DNA of 64,000 bases from Sphingomonas pituitosa NBRC 102491 (GCF_001598435.1 NZ_BCYY01000001.1:1-64000), one strand, 5' to 3'; shown: positions 1 through 8,840, counted from the first letter of the stretch. Notes: generated by a model not told the origin, from the sequence alone. Numbers and translations: made by a program.

Positions 1-411
1 CCCTCAAAAGTTCGATGGAAGCGCATCGGCGAGGCTGGGAATAAGCGCGCACCCTATGACTGCAAGCGCCAATCACTAAGAACGGCCATTCTACACATCG
101 GTCTGAAGCGGTAGAATTTTCCCAAGACGGGTCGATCCCGCCTTAGGCAGCAGTCGACCAAAATACGCCATTTTGATCCAGCGCTTCGTACGGCGGCTCA
201 CTCCGAAAGCTGCCGCTTACGCTACGCTACGCTCAACTGGTCGAAGTTCCCGGCATGGCTGTACAACCTCGCGGCCGCCCGTCCCCAGCAGGTCGACCGG
301 CTCATCGGAGCCAGGTTCACGTGGAGCCTCGGGACGGCCGCCATCTCCTCTAAGCCCGCAACCGGCGTGGGGCGGAAAGCGCCAGATAGGGAAGTTGCAC
401 TGATATCCTAA
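1..411 (+). pseudogene. Unrecognised degraded coding remnant
   Basis: One plus-strand reading frame is open from the window edge to a stop at 409-411, apart from a single TAG at 112-114. Parts read like real protein: the first piece is rich in Arg/Lys, and a later piece contains the aromatic stretch LNWSKFPAWLYN at about 230-265. No ATG with a ribosome site is seen. It may be the tail of one or two genes truncated by the rearrangements visible just downstream. No family is recognised, and it could be chance openness in GC-rich DNA. Confidence 0.2.
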
Positions 412-474
412 CCCGATCGCATCGTGTGTGAGCGCTGTGGCGTTCCCCCGGGCGGGACTGTCGCCGGTATAGAA

Positions 475-1368
475 CTAAGCGCGATGGCGTAACGCTTCCA
501 AGAGGGCGACGAAAGCCGGCGAGGCCAGACGACGGCTCGGATAATACATGTAGTAACCACCCCAGAGCGGACTGAAGCCCTGGAGCACGCGCACTAACCG
601 CCCCTTCTGAATATGCGGCAAAGCGACATCCTCAGGCACATAGGCAAGACCGAATCCCGCGACCGCCGCTTCGACGGCCTGATACGAGTTGTTGAAGACA
701 AGCTGCCCCGTAACGCGGGTCTTGATCTCGCGACCTTGGTCCTCAAACTCCCACGCCCAAAGGCCCCCGTTAGTGGGAAGGCGCTCGTTGATGCAGGTGT
801 GCCGGATGAGATCCTGCGGGTGCTGCGGCTCTGCCTGGTCCTTGAAGTAGGATTTCGCACCCACCACAGTGAAACGGAAATCTGGGCCAATCCGGGCCGA
901 GATCATGTCCTTCGCGAGTTGCTCTCCCATGCGGACCCCTGCCTCGTAACGCTCTGTGACGATGTCAGTCAGGCCATTCTCGCGCAGTAGTTCAACTTTG
1001 ATATCGGGGTAGTTTGGCAGAAATTTTTGCAGTTTCGGCCAAAGGACGGAGTTGATCGCGTGGTCTGGGGCCGAGATACGGATGTTACCTGCGGGCTTGT
1101 CACGCAGGTCGCTGAGTGCGTCGATCTGAGCATCAATCTCGTCAAAATGGGGGCCGATCCCGTTCAATAGCCGCTCGCCGGCCTCGGTCGGCGACACGGC
1201 CCGTGTGGTGCGCGTGAGGAGCCGAACGCCAAGCCTGGTTTCGAGCCCTCGAATGGTGTGACTCAAGGCGGACTGGGAAATCCCGAATCTGGCCGCGGCT
1301 TTGGTGAAACTCCGTTCCCGGGCGACCGCCAGGAAGGCAAGCAGGTCATTGACGTTCTCTCGCGGCAC
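475..1368 (-). CDS. LysR-family transcriptional regulator
   Basis: A 297-residue protein of normal LysR length. The N-terminal winged helix-turn-helix covers about residues 5-65, with the family pattern AVARERSFTKAAARFGISQ followed by SALSHTIRGLE. A type 2 periplasmic-binding-like effector domain follows from about residue 90. The GTG start is preceded by a GAGGGC ribosome site. Such proteins bind T-N11-A sites and switch nearby genes in response to a small ligand. No divergent partner survives, because the region upstream is occupied by an insertion-sequence scar, so the target is not evident. The PEBP and hydrolase genes further along are possible but unproven targets. Confidence 0.9.
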   Translation of the reverse strand: MPRENVNDLLAFLAVARERSFTKAAARFGISQSALSHTIRGLETRLGVRLLTRTTRAVSPTEAGERLLNGIGPHFDEIDAQIDALSDLRDKPAGNIRISAPDHAINSVLWPKLQKFLPNYPDIKVELLRENGLTDIVTERYEAGVRMGEQLAKDMISARIGPDFRFTVVGAKSYFKDQAEPQHPQDLIRHTCINERLPTNGGLWAWEFEDQGREIKTRVTGQLVFNNSYQAVEAAVAGFGLAYVPEDVALPHIQKGRLVRVLQGFSPLWGGYYMYYPSRRLASPAFVALLEALRHRA

Positions 1369-1568
1369 TCGTGCGCCCTCTTCATTTCGATGTGCGAATT
1401 ATAGCGGCGAATCAGGTTGTGGGGCAGCGACTAGATTTAAGCTCGTGCGAGATGGAACCTCACGAACCAGCACCATTGGATGCATTTGGAGGTACGTCTT
1501 TCCTTGACGTGATCTGCTCCTCACAAATCGTGCCATTGGCAAGTTAGCTCGTCAGCTGTAGACGAGTG

Positions 1569-1791
1569 ATGCGGCGAAGCCGATTTAGCGATGATCAAGT
1601 CATTGCGGTGCGCTACGAGTGCCTGAACGAGCACCTGTTCCCATCGCTGGCCGCAGCAGGACGGATATCGAGACATGGCGGACGGACTACAACACCGTGC
1701 GCGTAGCGGCCTTCGCGGACTGACACCTGCCGAGTTTACGAGCCGCCCCCGCCAGGGGACAGGACACCGAACCAGTTTATCGGCGGCCTGA
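1569..1791 (+). mobile_element. IS3-family remnant: orfA start fused to orfB end
   Basis: The ATG at 1569 opens MRRSRFSDDQVIAV, the typical first residues of IS3-family OrfA. The frame then passes directly into ECLNEHLFPSL, which belongs near the C-terminus of the OrfB transposase (the usual RDECLNEHWF region). After a frameshift the OrfB tail continues as ETWRTDYNTVR, and after another as GLRGLTPAEFTSRPRQ, ending with TGA at 1789-1791. An internal deletion has therefore removed most of both frames, and later indels have broken the rest. Terminal inverted repeats could not be identified. The element is dead. Confidence 0.75.
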
Positions 1792-2082
1792 AAACGGGGA
1801 GCAGGTCACAGCGCCGCAGATATTGCGGCGGCCGGGCGCCTCGCCGCCAGTGGTCTCTCGACCATCATGCTGGAAGCCCAAGCCGCCTCGGAGGGCGTCG
1901 CTGGCCCCGGGGAACTCGCGGGCTTCCCACTGGATCTCGGCTGCGGCTGGCTCCCCTCCGCAGATCGCAACCATAATCATTGTCCGTTGTTTGCCGCCGC
2001 CTGCAGTAACGCGCCGGCCGGCGAGATCGCGAGCAAGACCGCAGACTAACTGCGACCGTCATCTTGCCGATCAAGCACATTA

Positions 2083-2120
2083 GGCTGAGGAAACGAGCGA
2101 CCCACCCCGTTTTCTCAGCC
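2083..2120. terminator. Hairpin downstream of the PEBP-like gene
   Basis: GGCTGAGGAAACG (2083-2095) and CGTTTTCTCAGCC (2108-2120) pair in 12 of 13 positions around a 13-base loop. The hairpin lies 13 bases past the stop of the minus-strand PEBP-like gene, so it probably ends that transcript. A clear U-tract is lacking on the minus strand. No gene is seen between the IS scar (ending 1791) and this hairpin. Confidence 0.4.
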
Positions 2121-2133
2121 AATTGCGCTGAAT

Positions 2134-2682
2134 TTACCGGGTGGAGACCGGCACAATTTCTGCGGAAGCCAGGCTATTCGAACGCACCATATACCCTACC
2201 TGGGCGGCGCTCATCTCCGTGTTGATTTCCAGCTTTTCGACCGACAGCGCCCAGATCTTGAAGTGGTAATGGTGCGTCTTGTCGCCGGCTGGCGGGCACG
2301 CTCCGCCATATCCGGGCCTGGCAAAATCGGTACGGCCTTGCACGGCGCCGGCGGGCAGCTTGCTGCCATCGCGCTGCCCTGCATTCCGATCCAGATGGTT
2401 CACGGACGTCGGGATATTCAACACGCTCCAATGCCACCATCCGCTCCCGGTCGGCGCATCCGGATCGTACATGGTCACAGCGAAACTTTTCGTGCCTTGA
2501 GGCGCACCGGACCAAGATAGTGCCGGCGATTGATCGCCGCCGGTGCATCCAGATCCATTCTGCAGATATTGGTCGGCCATCTGCTTGTTGTGCTCCACAT
2601 CGGAACTTGACAAGCGCAGATCAGCGGCATTTGCCGCCGTCGCCAAGAGCGACAAGGAAGCTGCCAGAACTATGTTTTTCAT
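2134..2682 (-). CDS. YbhB/YbcL-family PEBP-like exported protein
   Basis: A 182-residue protein of the phosphatidylethanolamine-binding-protein fold (YbhB/YbcL, 'Raf kinase inhibitor-like'). A signal peptide (MKNIVLAASLSLLATAANA) predicts the periplasm. The family core is visible: SPALSWSGAPQGTKSFAVTMYDPDAP around residues 52-77 (the DPDAP box), the GWWHWSVLNIP segment, and a C-terminal H-HYHFKIWAL stretch. These lie around the anion-binding pocket. Bacterial members have no firmly established function. A GGTGAT ribosome site precedes the start. The hydrolase gene lies upstream on the same strand, 153 bases away. Confidence 0.88.
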   Translation of the reverse strand: MKNIVLAASLSLLATAANAADLRLSSSDVEHNKQMADQYLQNGSGCTGGDQSPALSWSGAPQGTKSFAVTMYDPDAPTGSGWWHWSVLNIPTSVNHLDRNAGQRDGSKLPAGAVQGRTDFARPGYGGACPPAGDKTHHYHFKIWALSVEKLEINTEMSAAQVGYMVRSNSLASAEIVPVSTR

Positions 2683-2835
2683 TTTATCACCATCATCTTG
2701 GTTGCGCCGCTGAGCGGACTGTTATGTCGATTATTTGAGCCGGCCACGGTCAACCCAATTTAGCCTTACTGACTGTGAATTGCGGGCGGCGTGGCTGAGA
2801 GCGCCGCTTTTAAGCACCGCTCTCCCAGGCGCCAC

Positions 2836-3954
2836 TCAAGCAACGAGGTGCTTCTGAAAGAACGTCGTGAGCCGGTCGAACGGGATCAGGTTCACGCGGT
2901 CGTAGAGATCGACGTGGCCTGCACCCTTGACCCAGATCAGTTCCTTCGGTTCCGCAGCGCGGGCGTAGGCGTCCTCGCTGAACTCCTTCGAATGCGCCTG
3001 GTCACCGGTGATGAACAGCAGCGGCCGCGGCGAGATCGTCTCGATGTCGTTGAACGGATAGAAGTTCATCTGCTTGACTTCCGCCGTGATCGGGCGGTTC
3101 GTCGTCGTGTAGAGCGTCGCACCAGCCGGCACGAACTGGCCGCGGGGCGTGCGGTAGAAGTCGAAGAACTCGCGCTCAATGGGATGCGCATTGGGCCGCA
3201 GCGTCTCGAGCATGCCATCGCTGTACTTCTTTGGGCCACCTTTGAACTCGACGTAGCGCTGTTCCGCAGCGGCAGCGAGAGCCTGCTTGCGCTGTTCGAG
3301 CGTCTGCGACTTGTTGAGGCCGTTACGGTTGACTGCGCCCATGTCATACATGCTGACGGTGGCGATCGCCTTCAAACGCGGATCGAGCTTTGCTGCGCTG
3401 ATCGCATAGCCGCCGCTGCCGCAAATCCCGACAATGCCGATCCGGTTCCTGTCGACGAAAGGACGGGTGCCAAGGAAGTCCACCGACGCCATGTATGCTT
3501 CTGTGTAAAAATCGGAGGCGACGGCGTTGCGAGGGCCTTCGCTCTCGCCCCAGAATGTCAGATCGGGAGCCAGTGTCACAAACCCCTGCTCGGCGAGCTT
3601 CTGGGCGTAAAGGCTGGAACTTTGCTCCTTGACTGCCCCGTTCGGATGACCGGCAATGATAGCAGGGTATCTGGTGGACGGGTTTGCGTTCTTGGGGGTG
3701 TACAGGTTGGCGACGATGTCCATCCCGTACTGGTTCTTGAAGGTGACCTTCTGGAAATTCAGCTTTTCGCTCTTGTAGAAATTGTCGGCGCCCTCAACAA
3801 TGCCTTGAGCGTTCGCTTCGAATGGCATGTTGATGATGGACATCGCGCCCAGCGCGGCCACGCCGGCGCCGGTAATTTTCAGGAGATCACGCCGTCCGAC
3901 GTCATGATCGGATGCTGGGTCGGGCGCGTTCAGGTTTCCATTTTGCTGGTTCAT
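2836..3954 (-). CDS. Tat-exported alpha/beta hydrolase, dienelactone-hydrolase-like
   Basis: A 372-residue alpha/beta hydrolase. The N-terminus carries a twin-arginine signal (GRRDLLKITGAG at about residues 20-31, then a hydrophobic stretch ending near NMPFEANA), so it is probably exported folded to the periplasm. The nucleophile elbow reads GICGSGGYA. As in dienelactone hydrolases (GxCxGG), a cysteine occupies the usual serine position, although the neighbouring Ser cannot be excluded. A late GAGHVDLYD supplies the catalytic His. The substrate is unknown. The next gene downstream on the same strand encodes the PEBP-like protein, but 153 bases separate them. Confidence 0.85.
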   Translation of the reverse strand: MNQQNGNLNAPDPASDHDVGRRDLLKITGAGVAALGAMSIINMPFEANAQGIVEGADNFYKSEKLNFQKVTFKNQYGMDIVANLYTPKNANPSTRYPAIIAGHPNGAVKEQSSSLYAQKLAEQGFVTLAPDLTFWGESEGPRNAVASDFYTEAYMASVDFLGTRPFVDRNRIGIVGICGSGGYAISAAKLDPRLKAIATVSMYDMGAVNRNGLNKSQTLEQRKQALAAAAEQRYVEFKGGPKKYSDGMLETLRPNAHPIEREFFDFYRTPRGQFVPAGATLYTTTNRPITAEVKQMNFYPFNDIETISPRPLLFITGDQAHSKEFSEDAYARAAEPKELIWVKGAGHVDLYDRVNLIPFDRLTTFFQKHLVA

Positions 3955-4752
3955 GGCGAACCTCCTTCGATGTTCGATTGCACCCGTCGTATGTAATCGA
4001 ATGAGGTTCTAGGGATTAGATCGGCCGTTTCGCTTGTAGTCATGAATCTGACTCATGGATGGCAAGCGCTCGATCAGATTAAAGGCAACCTATTCAACGA
4101 AGTGAAGCCCGCATGGATCGAACTGCGACGTTCTTAAGCGGCAAGTCCGTCGGGTCGAGGGCTCCACATGGAGCCTCGAGGCGCATCCAATCGACGGTCT
4201 TGGCCGGGTTACGTCCGACCCGCAAGGCTGATGCGGAGACAGGAGCGATGGTCGAGGCGGCCTCCGTTTGGACGCGCAAGCCTTCCCGCAGCCGCTCGGG
4301 CGCGCCCGTACCCGAGGTACTCTTTTTCGGACCTTGGGATTTGAACACGATCGCCCCCATGAAGACGTGTGCTTCCTTCGTGAGGTTGTTGACGCCTGGC
4401 ACTGCGGGGGCCGGAAGATAGCGAAGGAGGACCAGCGGTCGCTCGAGCGAGCTGCGCGTCGGTCGGGGGGGGGGCGGCGGGTGTGATCACTCGTGAGCAG
4501 GAACAGCGGGAAGCAGGGAGGGCCAAGGCGTTCGTTGCCATTCGCTGGAACGTCATTCGATTGGGCCCCTAGGAGAGCTGGAGCGTCTGTTTCCGCCGAA
4601 AGCCGCCATCGAAGTGCCAAACTTGGAACGACCGCTTCGTCCCAAACCCGGGCTTTCATTTGCCGCCCGAGCGGACCAAACGAACGGCAGTTTCGGGGCC
4701 TCGCGGAGACCGGCCTGATGGCTAAAGTTGGGGCGCGTAGCTGCGGCCCGGC
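3955..4752. other. Intergenic stretch without a convincing gene
   Basis: About 800 bases separate the hydrolase promoter from the relaxase stop. Overlapping frames of about 100 residues exist on both strands (for example 4094-4402 minus and 4113-4421 plus), but none shows a family motif or a good ribosome site. A run of ten G occurs at 4465-4474, preceded by purine-rich sequence. I take this as decayed accessory DNA flanking the mobilisation module. Confidence 0.45.
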
Positions 4753-7650
4753 TCACATCCCGATGTTGAGCCCACGGCTTCGTCCGCGGCCGATGAGGTC
4801 TGCCAAGCTTTGACCCACGCTCCTTCCAGGCATCTCGGGCAAGCCGAGCTGGGCTTTTCTGTTGCGCAAAATGGACTCGACCTGCGGATCGCGCTCAAGG
4901 CTCTTCGCCATGCCGATCATCCGGTCGCCGACCCTGTTCGCGTCGGTGGTCTCCTGATTTCGCAACAGCAGCCGGCGCTGTCGGTCCAGTGCCTGCCAGC
5001 GCTGCACGAAGGCGTCGGCGCGAAGCTGTGGATCGACACGAATATCTTCTTCGAACTGCATGGCGCGGATCGACCTGGCCACCTGGCCTTCTGACGCTTC
5101 CTGGATCAGACTTGGATCGTTGGAGAACGCCAGCTCAAGATCGCGCGCGGCATACGGAGCAAGCACATTCAGCGCTGCACGGCTCGCCTGGAGCTCCTCG
5201 CGCTGCGCGGGGGTGTGGCGGTCACCAACACGATTCGCGAAGCGCATCGCGCGGATAATCGTCGCATGGCGCTGCACGGCCCGCGTCGGCACGACCACGG
5301 GTTCAGGCTGCGGCACCTGCTTAGGTGCCAATGGCTGTGCCGGTGGCGGCACTTCGGGGGATACCCGCAACTTCAGCCCGGCGAACATGTCGCGCTTGGG
5401 TGCCGGCTGCCGGGCCGGAACCGGCGGCGGCAGCACGATCTGCCGACGTGCTGCGAATTCGGGCGCATAGTCGGACGCCATATCCTTGCCCCGCTCGCGC
5501 GACAGCGCCGCCGCCAGCGTCGCATGGCCCGAAAAGTCGTCGCGGCCGTAATGAAGGTCGACACGCTCGCGGTGTCGGGACAGTGCGACATAGGCGGCGT
5601 GCCGATCCAATCCCGGTGTTGCCAGCACATGCACCTCATCGACGGTGACACCCTGCGCCTTATGCACGGTAGCGGCATAGCCATGATCGACGGCGGCATA
5701 GTCCTTGAGGTCGAAGGCGACCGAACCGCCATTGTCGAGCAGCACCGCCATACGGGTGGCGGTGACACTTTCGATCCGTCCCAGCGATCCGTTCTTGACG
5801 CCCAGGCTGCGCTCGTTGCGCCCAAACATGACCCTATCGCCAGCGGCAAATTGCCGCTCCCCCTTCTCGACCTGCCAGGTGACATCTTCACCCAGCTCGC
5901 CGTGCGCACGTAGCCGGTCGCGCGCCGCCCGGTTTAGCGCCGCCACTTCGTCATTGGTATGGGTGAGGATGATCCGGCTGGCGCTGGGTGCTTCCTGCCG
6001 CTGCCGATTCCAGCGCTCGATCAGCGCGGCCCGCGCCGCTTCACGCGTTTCGGCAAGGTGAAGCGCATCCTGCTGCCGGTAGGCCTCCAGAGCCTCTGCG
6101 GTCCGCCCGGTGGCGAGTTGCCGCGTCGCCAGCCGCTGCCAGTCCTCGCGCTGTCGGCGAATGTCGGTGATCTCGATAGCGCCATGCCGCTCGGCAACCG
6201 AACGAAACGCTGCGCCGGCCTCAATCGCCTGCAATTGTTCGGGATCGCCGACCAGCACCACCTTCGCGTGACGCTTCTCGGCTTCGGCGATCACCCGCTC
6301 CATCTGTCGCGTGCCGATCATGCCGGCTTCGTCGATCACGAGGATCGATTTGTCAGTCAGCAGTTCTCGCCCCTGCCCCCATTGATGCTCGATGCTGGCG
6401 ATGGTGCGGGACGCGATGCCCGATCCGCTCTCCAGATTCTCGGCGGCAATGCCGGACAGCGCCAGGCCCTGCACCTGATAGCCGGCGCTCTCCCAAGCTT
6501 CTCGTGCAACGCCGAGCATCGCCGATTTGCCGGTGCCGGCATAGCCGACGACAACGCCCAGATCCTTGCCGCTGGTGACCTGATCGAAGGCACTGCGCTG
6601 CTCGCTCGAAAGGACCAGCCCGCGCATCTCGGCGCGGGCCAGCGCCACCTTGCGATGCTGCTCGTCCATGCCGTGGCGGCGACTGGCGTCGAGCTTCACG
6701 GTCGAGCGCTCCAGCCGCGATTCGGTCTCGATCATGTCACGGCTGGTGAAGCGATCATCGCCGCGCCCGTCCTTGCCGAGCTTCACCAGCTCGGGCACCG
6801 CGCGCACCGCTGCCATTACCTGGTCGAACTGCTCCTTCCCTTCGCTGTGGCGATGCACGAACATCGCCAGATCTCGGGTGGTGAAGGTCGCCTGGGTGCG
6901 GGTGATAGAGTCGAGCGCAATCGCCGGATTGGCGAGCAGCTTCTCGCCATTGGCGCGCGCAATCTCGTGATGTTCTTCCAAGCGCTCGGATGACAGCCCC
7001 TGTTCGGCCATCCGTGCCGCTGCCGGGCCGATTTTGTGCTGCGGTTCGAGGTCGATCCCCTGCGCCTCCAGCGACCGGTGATCGACCCGCGCATCAATAT
7101 CCAATTCCGCCAGCCGCGCATTGACGTGACCGGCCCAGCGCTCGCGCCATGTCTCGAGAAGGTCGGTGCGGTTCCAGTCGCGGTTCTTCTTGCCGAACCC
7201 GTCGGCATCCACCTCGCGCAACGCCAGCATGACATGCGCGTGGGGCTTGGCCTCGCCATCGGCGCCGATATCCCAATGTACATTGAGATCGGCGACCATT
7301 CCGCGCGCGACAAACTCCCGTTCAACGAACTCGCGCGCGAGCCGGATACCCTCGGCCTGGTTCAGCTCGCGCGGGATCGCGAACTCGATCTCGCGGGCAA
7401 GCTGCGCGTCCTTGCGCAGCTCGACGGCTTCGACCGCATTCCACAGCTTTTCCCGATCGGCGAGATGCTCGGGCGCACCGTCCGGCAGCAGCACTTCGGA
7501 ATGCACGACGCCGGCCTTGTTGGAGAAGTCGTGGTGCCGGTCGAGCCGCTGGTCGTGCAGCCGCGACGCGGAGCGATAGGCGGCAGCGGCAAGCGCCGAC
7601 GATCCGCTGGCGCGGCTGATGATCTTGGCCGAGAAGTGGTAGATCGCCAT
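4753..7650 (-). CDS. traA: Ti-type conjugative relaxase TraA (MOBQ relaxase-helicase)
   Basis: A 965-residue, apparently intact relaxase-helicase. The MobA/MobL nicking domain fills about residues 1-230. Its likely catalytic Tyr25 lies in AAAYRSASR, at the same position as in RSF1010 MobA, and the metal-binding histidines lie in NVHWDIG and KPHAHVML (125, 137, 139). A RecD-like helicase follows, with Walker A GYAGTGKS (369-376), Walker B VIDEAG (438-443) and a late GYAATVHKAQG motif. It would nick oriT, stay bound to the 5' end and unwind the plasmid strand. It is divergent from traC/traD across the predicted oriT, as in Ti plasmids. No type IV secretion genes are in the window. Confidence 0.95.
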   Translation of the reverse strand: MAIYHFSAKIISRASGSSALAAAAYRSASRLHDQRLDRHHDFSNKAGVVHSEVLLPDGAPEHLADREKLWNAVEAVELRKDAQLAREIEFAIPRELNQAEGIRLAREFVEREFVARGMVADLNVHWDIGADGEAKPHAHVMLALREVDADGFGKKNRDWNRTDLLETWRERWAGHVNARLAELDIDARVDHRSLEAQGIDLEPQHKIGPAAARMAEQGLSSERLEEHHEIARANGEKLLANPAIALDSITRTQATFTTRDLAMFVHRHSEGKEQFDQVMAAVRAVPELVKLGKDGRGDDRFTSRDMIETESRLERSTVKLDASRRHGMDEQHRKVALARAEMRGLVLSSEQRSAFDQVTSGKDLGVVVGYAGTGKSAMLGVAREAWESAGYQVQGLALSGIAAENLESGSGIASRTIASIEHQWGQGRELLTDKSILVIDEAGMIGTRQMERVIAEAEKRHAKVVLVGDPEQLQAIEAGAAFRSVAERHGAIEITDIRRQREDWQRLATRQLATGRTAEALEAYRQQDALHLAETREAARAALIERWNRQRQEAPSASRIILTHTNDEVAALNRAARDRLRAHGELGEDVTWQVEKGERQFAAGDRVMFGRNERSLGVKNGSLGRIESVTATRMAVLLDNGGSVAFDLKDYAAVDHGYAATVHKAQGVTVDEVHVLATPGLDRHAAYVALSRHRERVDLHYGRDDFSGHATLAAALSRERGKDMASDYAPEFAARRQIVLPPPVPARQPAPKRDMFAGLKLRVSPEVPPPAQPLAPKQVPQPEPVVVPTRAVQRHATIIRAMRFANRVGDRHTPAQREELQASRAALNVLAPYAARDLELAFSNDPSLIQEASEGQVARSIRAMQFEEDIRVDPQLRADAFVQRWQALDRQRRLLLRNQETTDANRVGDRMIGMAKSLERDPQVESILRNRKAQLGLPEMPGRSVGQSLADLIGRGRSRGLNIGM

Positions 7651-7680
7651 AGCGACACTTCACTTACACCAAAGCAAGCG

Positions 7681-7708
7681 ACGTCGGCACGACGTATAAG
7701 CGCGCCCT
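7681..7708 (+). other. oriT: Predicted origin of transfer (oriT), Ti/RSF1010 type
   Basis: In the traA-traC intergenic region, the inverted repeat ACGTCG-GCA-CGACGT (7681-7695) is followed one base later by TAAGCGCGCCCT (7697-7708). The latter differs by one base from the RSF1010-type nic core TAAGTGCGCCCT, and it also closely resembles the Ti-plasmid nic sequence as I recall it. An inverted repeat abutting a nic core, between divergent relaxase and traC genes, is the expected MOBQ layout. By homology the nick would fall within the GCGCCCT part; the exact phosphodiester is not determinable here. Confidence 0.75.
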
Positions 7709-7822
7709 CAAAAGATTTCATCTTTTTCGCGACGTGATCATCCCAAGATGTTTCACGACATTTGCGCTGATCGATGCAGTACCTAAATCACCGGATCTCA
7801 ACCATCAACTGTGGGGGTTTCG

Positions 7823-8146
7823 ATGCGAAAACCACGGGATTTTGATTCGGAGCTGAAGGCGCTCGACAGCAAGGCCCGACAGCTAAAGCAAGCCAAGCTC
7901 TATCGGTTCGGCGAACTGGTCGTTGCGACTGGTGCCGATGCGCTACCGATCGAGCAATTGGCAGGCGTGCTGCTCGCTGCCGTCGGCACGTCGGACATGA
8001 CGGTGCGGGAGGGCTGGCGCCAGCGTGGCGCGGCCTTCTTTCAACGGGAGGGCAAAGCTCGCGGCCGCGCTCGTTCGGGTGCGGCATCGGCTGCGGCAGA
8101 TGACGGCGGCGCGGCACCGGCTCGAAGCGCAGCAGGCGCGAATTGA
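7823..8146 (+). CDS. traC: TraC-like conjugal transfer accessory protein
   Basis: A 107-residue protein beginning MRKPRDFDSELKALDSKARQ, the pattern of the small TraC/TraD-type proteins found next to Ti-type relaxases in sphingomonads. A charged helical N-terminus is followed by GELVVATGADALPIEQLAGVLLAA and an FFQRE segment. The ATG at 7823 is chosen over an in-frame GTG at 7811, because GTGGGGGT makes a ribosome site at the right distance. Its family is thought to help relaxase or coupling-protein assembly at oriT. The 3' part overlaps traD in another frame, and the low-complexity Ala/Gly/Arg tail is a by-product of that overlap. Confidence 0.7.
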   Translation: MRKPRDFDSELKALDSKARQLKQAKLYRFGELVVATGADALPIEQLAGVLLAAVGTSDMTVREGWRQRGAAFFQREGKARGRARSGAASAAADDGGAAPARSAAGAN

Positions 8147-8378
8147 CAGGCGGAACTGGGTCGTGAAGCGTCGCGAGCGGACGAGGAAGCTGATCGAACT
8201 CGGCGGGCTGGTCACGAAAGCCGGGCTCGTCGAACTTACCGACGACGATCGCGCCGTATTGTTCGGGCTGATGGTCGAAGCCGCGGCTACCTTGCAGGGC
8301 GAACATCGCGACCAGGCGCTGACACTCTGGCGACGGCGCGGGCGGCGTGCATTCGCCGACAGCGATGCAGAATCATGA
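8100..8378 (+). CDS. traD: TraD-like conjugal transfer protein
   Basis: About 92 residues with the conserved core KRRERTRKLIELGGLVTKAGLV then ELTDDDRAVLFGLM and a C-terminal WRRRGRRAF. This is the small TraD of Ti-type mobilisation regions. The ATG at 8100 puts a short basic leader before the core; an in-frame GTG at 8025 would add 25 residues and cannot be excluded. It overlaps the 3' end of traC by 47 bases in a different frame, implying coupled translation. Its last bases overlap the end of the convergent ybaK gene by six. Confidence 0.7.
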   Translation: MTAARHRLEAQQARIDRRNWVVKRRERTRKLIELGGLVTKAGLVELTDDDRAVLFGLMVEAAATLQGEHRDQALTLWRRRGRRAFADSDAES

Positions 8379-8840
8379 CGGCGGCGAACAGATATCCGCC
8401 CAGGTCGCGCCGACCAGTTCCGCGAGCCGCTCGGGCGTGATCCGCACGGACGCGGTGCGCGATCCGGCAGCGGGATAGACGGTCTCGAACTGGCGTAGCG
8501 AAATGTCGCAATAGATCGGCAGCGGCGTCGGCAATCCGAACGGGCAGACGCCGCCAACCGGATGGCCGGTCAGCTGCTCGACTTCCTCGGCCGGCAGCAT
8601 GCGCGGACGACTGCCCAGCGCGTCCTTCACCTTGCGATTGTCGAGCCGGCAATCGCCCGCCGCCACGACCAGCACCACCACATCGCCGATGCGCACCGAC
8701 AGCGTCTTGGCGATCTGCCCCGGCAGCACGCCAAGCGTGGCGGCAGCTTCGAGCACCGTGGCGGTGCTCGAAGCCTGTTCGATGATCACAATGTCGGGTG
8801 CCCGCGCCTCCAGAAAGGCGCGGACGGCCTCGATACCCAT
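8373..8840 (-). CDS. YbaK/EbsC-family aminoacyl-tRNA deacylase
   Basis: A 155-residue protein of the YbaK/ProX family of trans-editing enzymes, which hydrolyse mischarged aminoacyl-tRNAs such as Cys-tRNA-Pro. Visible family marks are LPGQIAKTLSVRIGD (about residues 39-53, with the conserved Lys), DNRKVKDALG, GGVCPFGLP and IYCDISLRQF. Substrate preference cannot be read from the sequence. The start ATG overlaps the stop of the upstream HU gene (TGATG), so the two form a translationally coupled pair. It converges on traD with a six-base overlap, suggesting the boundary of the mobilisation module. Confidence 0.88.
   Translation of the reverse strand: MGIEAVRAFLEARAPDIVIIEQASSTATVLEAAATLGVLPGQIAKTLSVRIGDVVVLVVAAGDCRLDNRKVKDALGSRPRMLPAEEVEQLTGHPVGGVCPFGLPTPLPIYCDISLRQFETVYPAAGSRTASVRITPERLAELVGATWADICSPPS

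Noticed and set aside
1..10. The first ten bases (CCCTCAAAAG) equal a stretch beside the oriT nic core, hinting at a recombination joint
   Set aside because: A ten-base match in 64 kb can arise by chance, and the sequences diverge at once on one side, with nothing to compare on the other.
4094..4421. Overlapping frames of 102 codons on opposite strands
   Set aside because: Neither has a ribosome site, a family motif or a conserved neighbour. They are kept only as part of the non-coding description.
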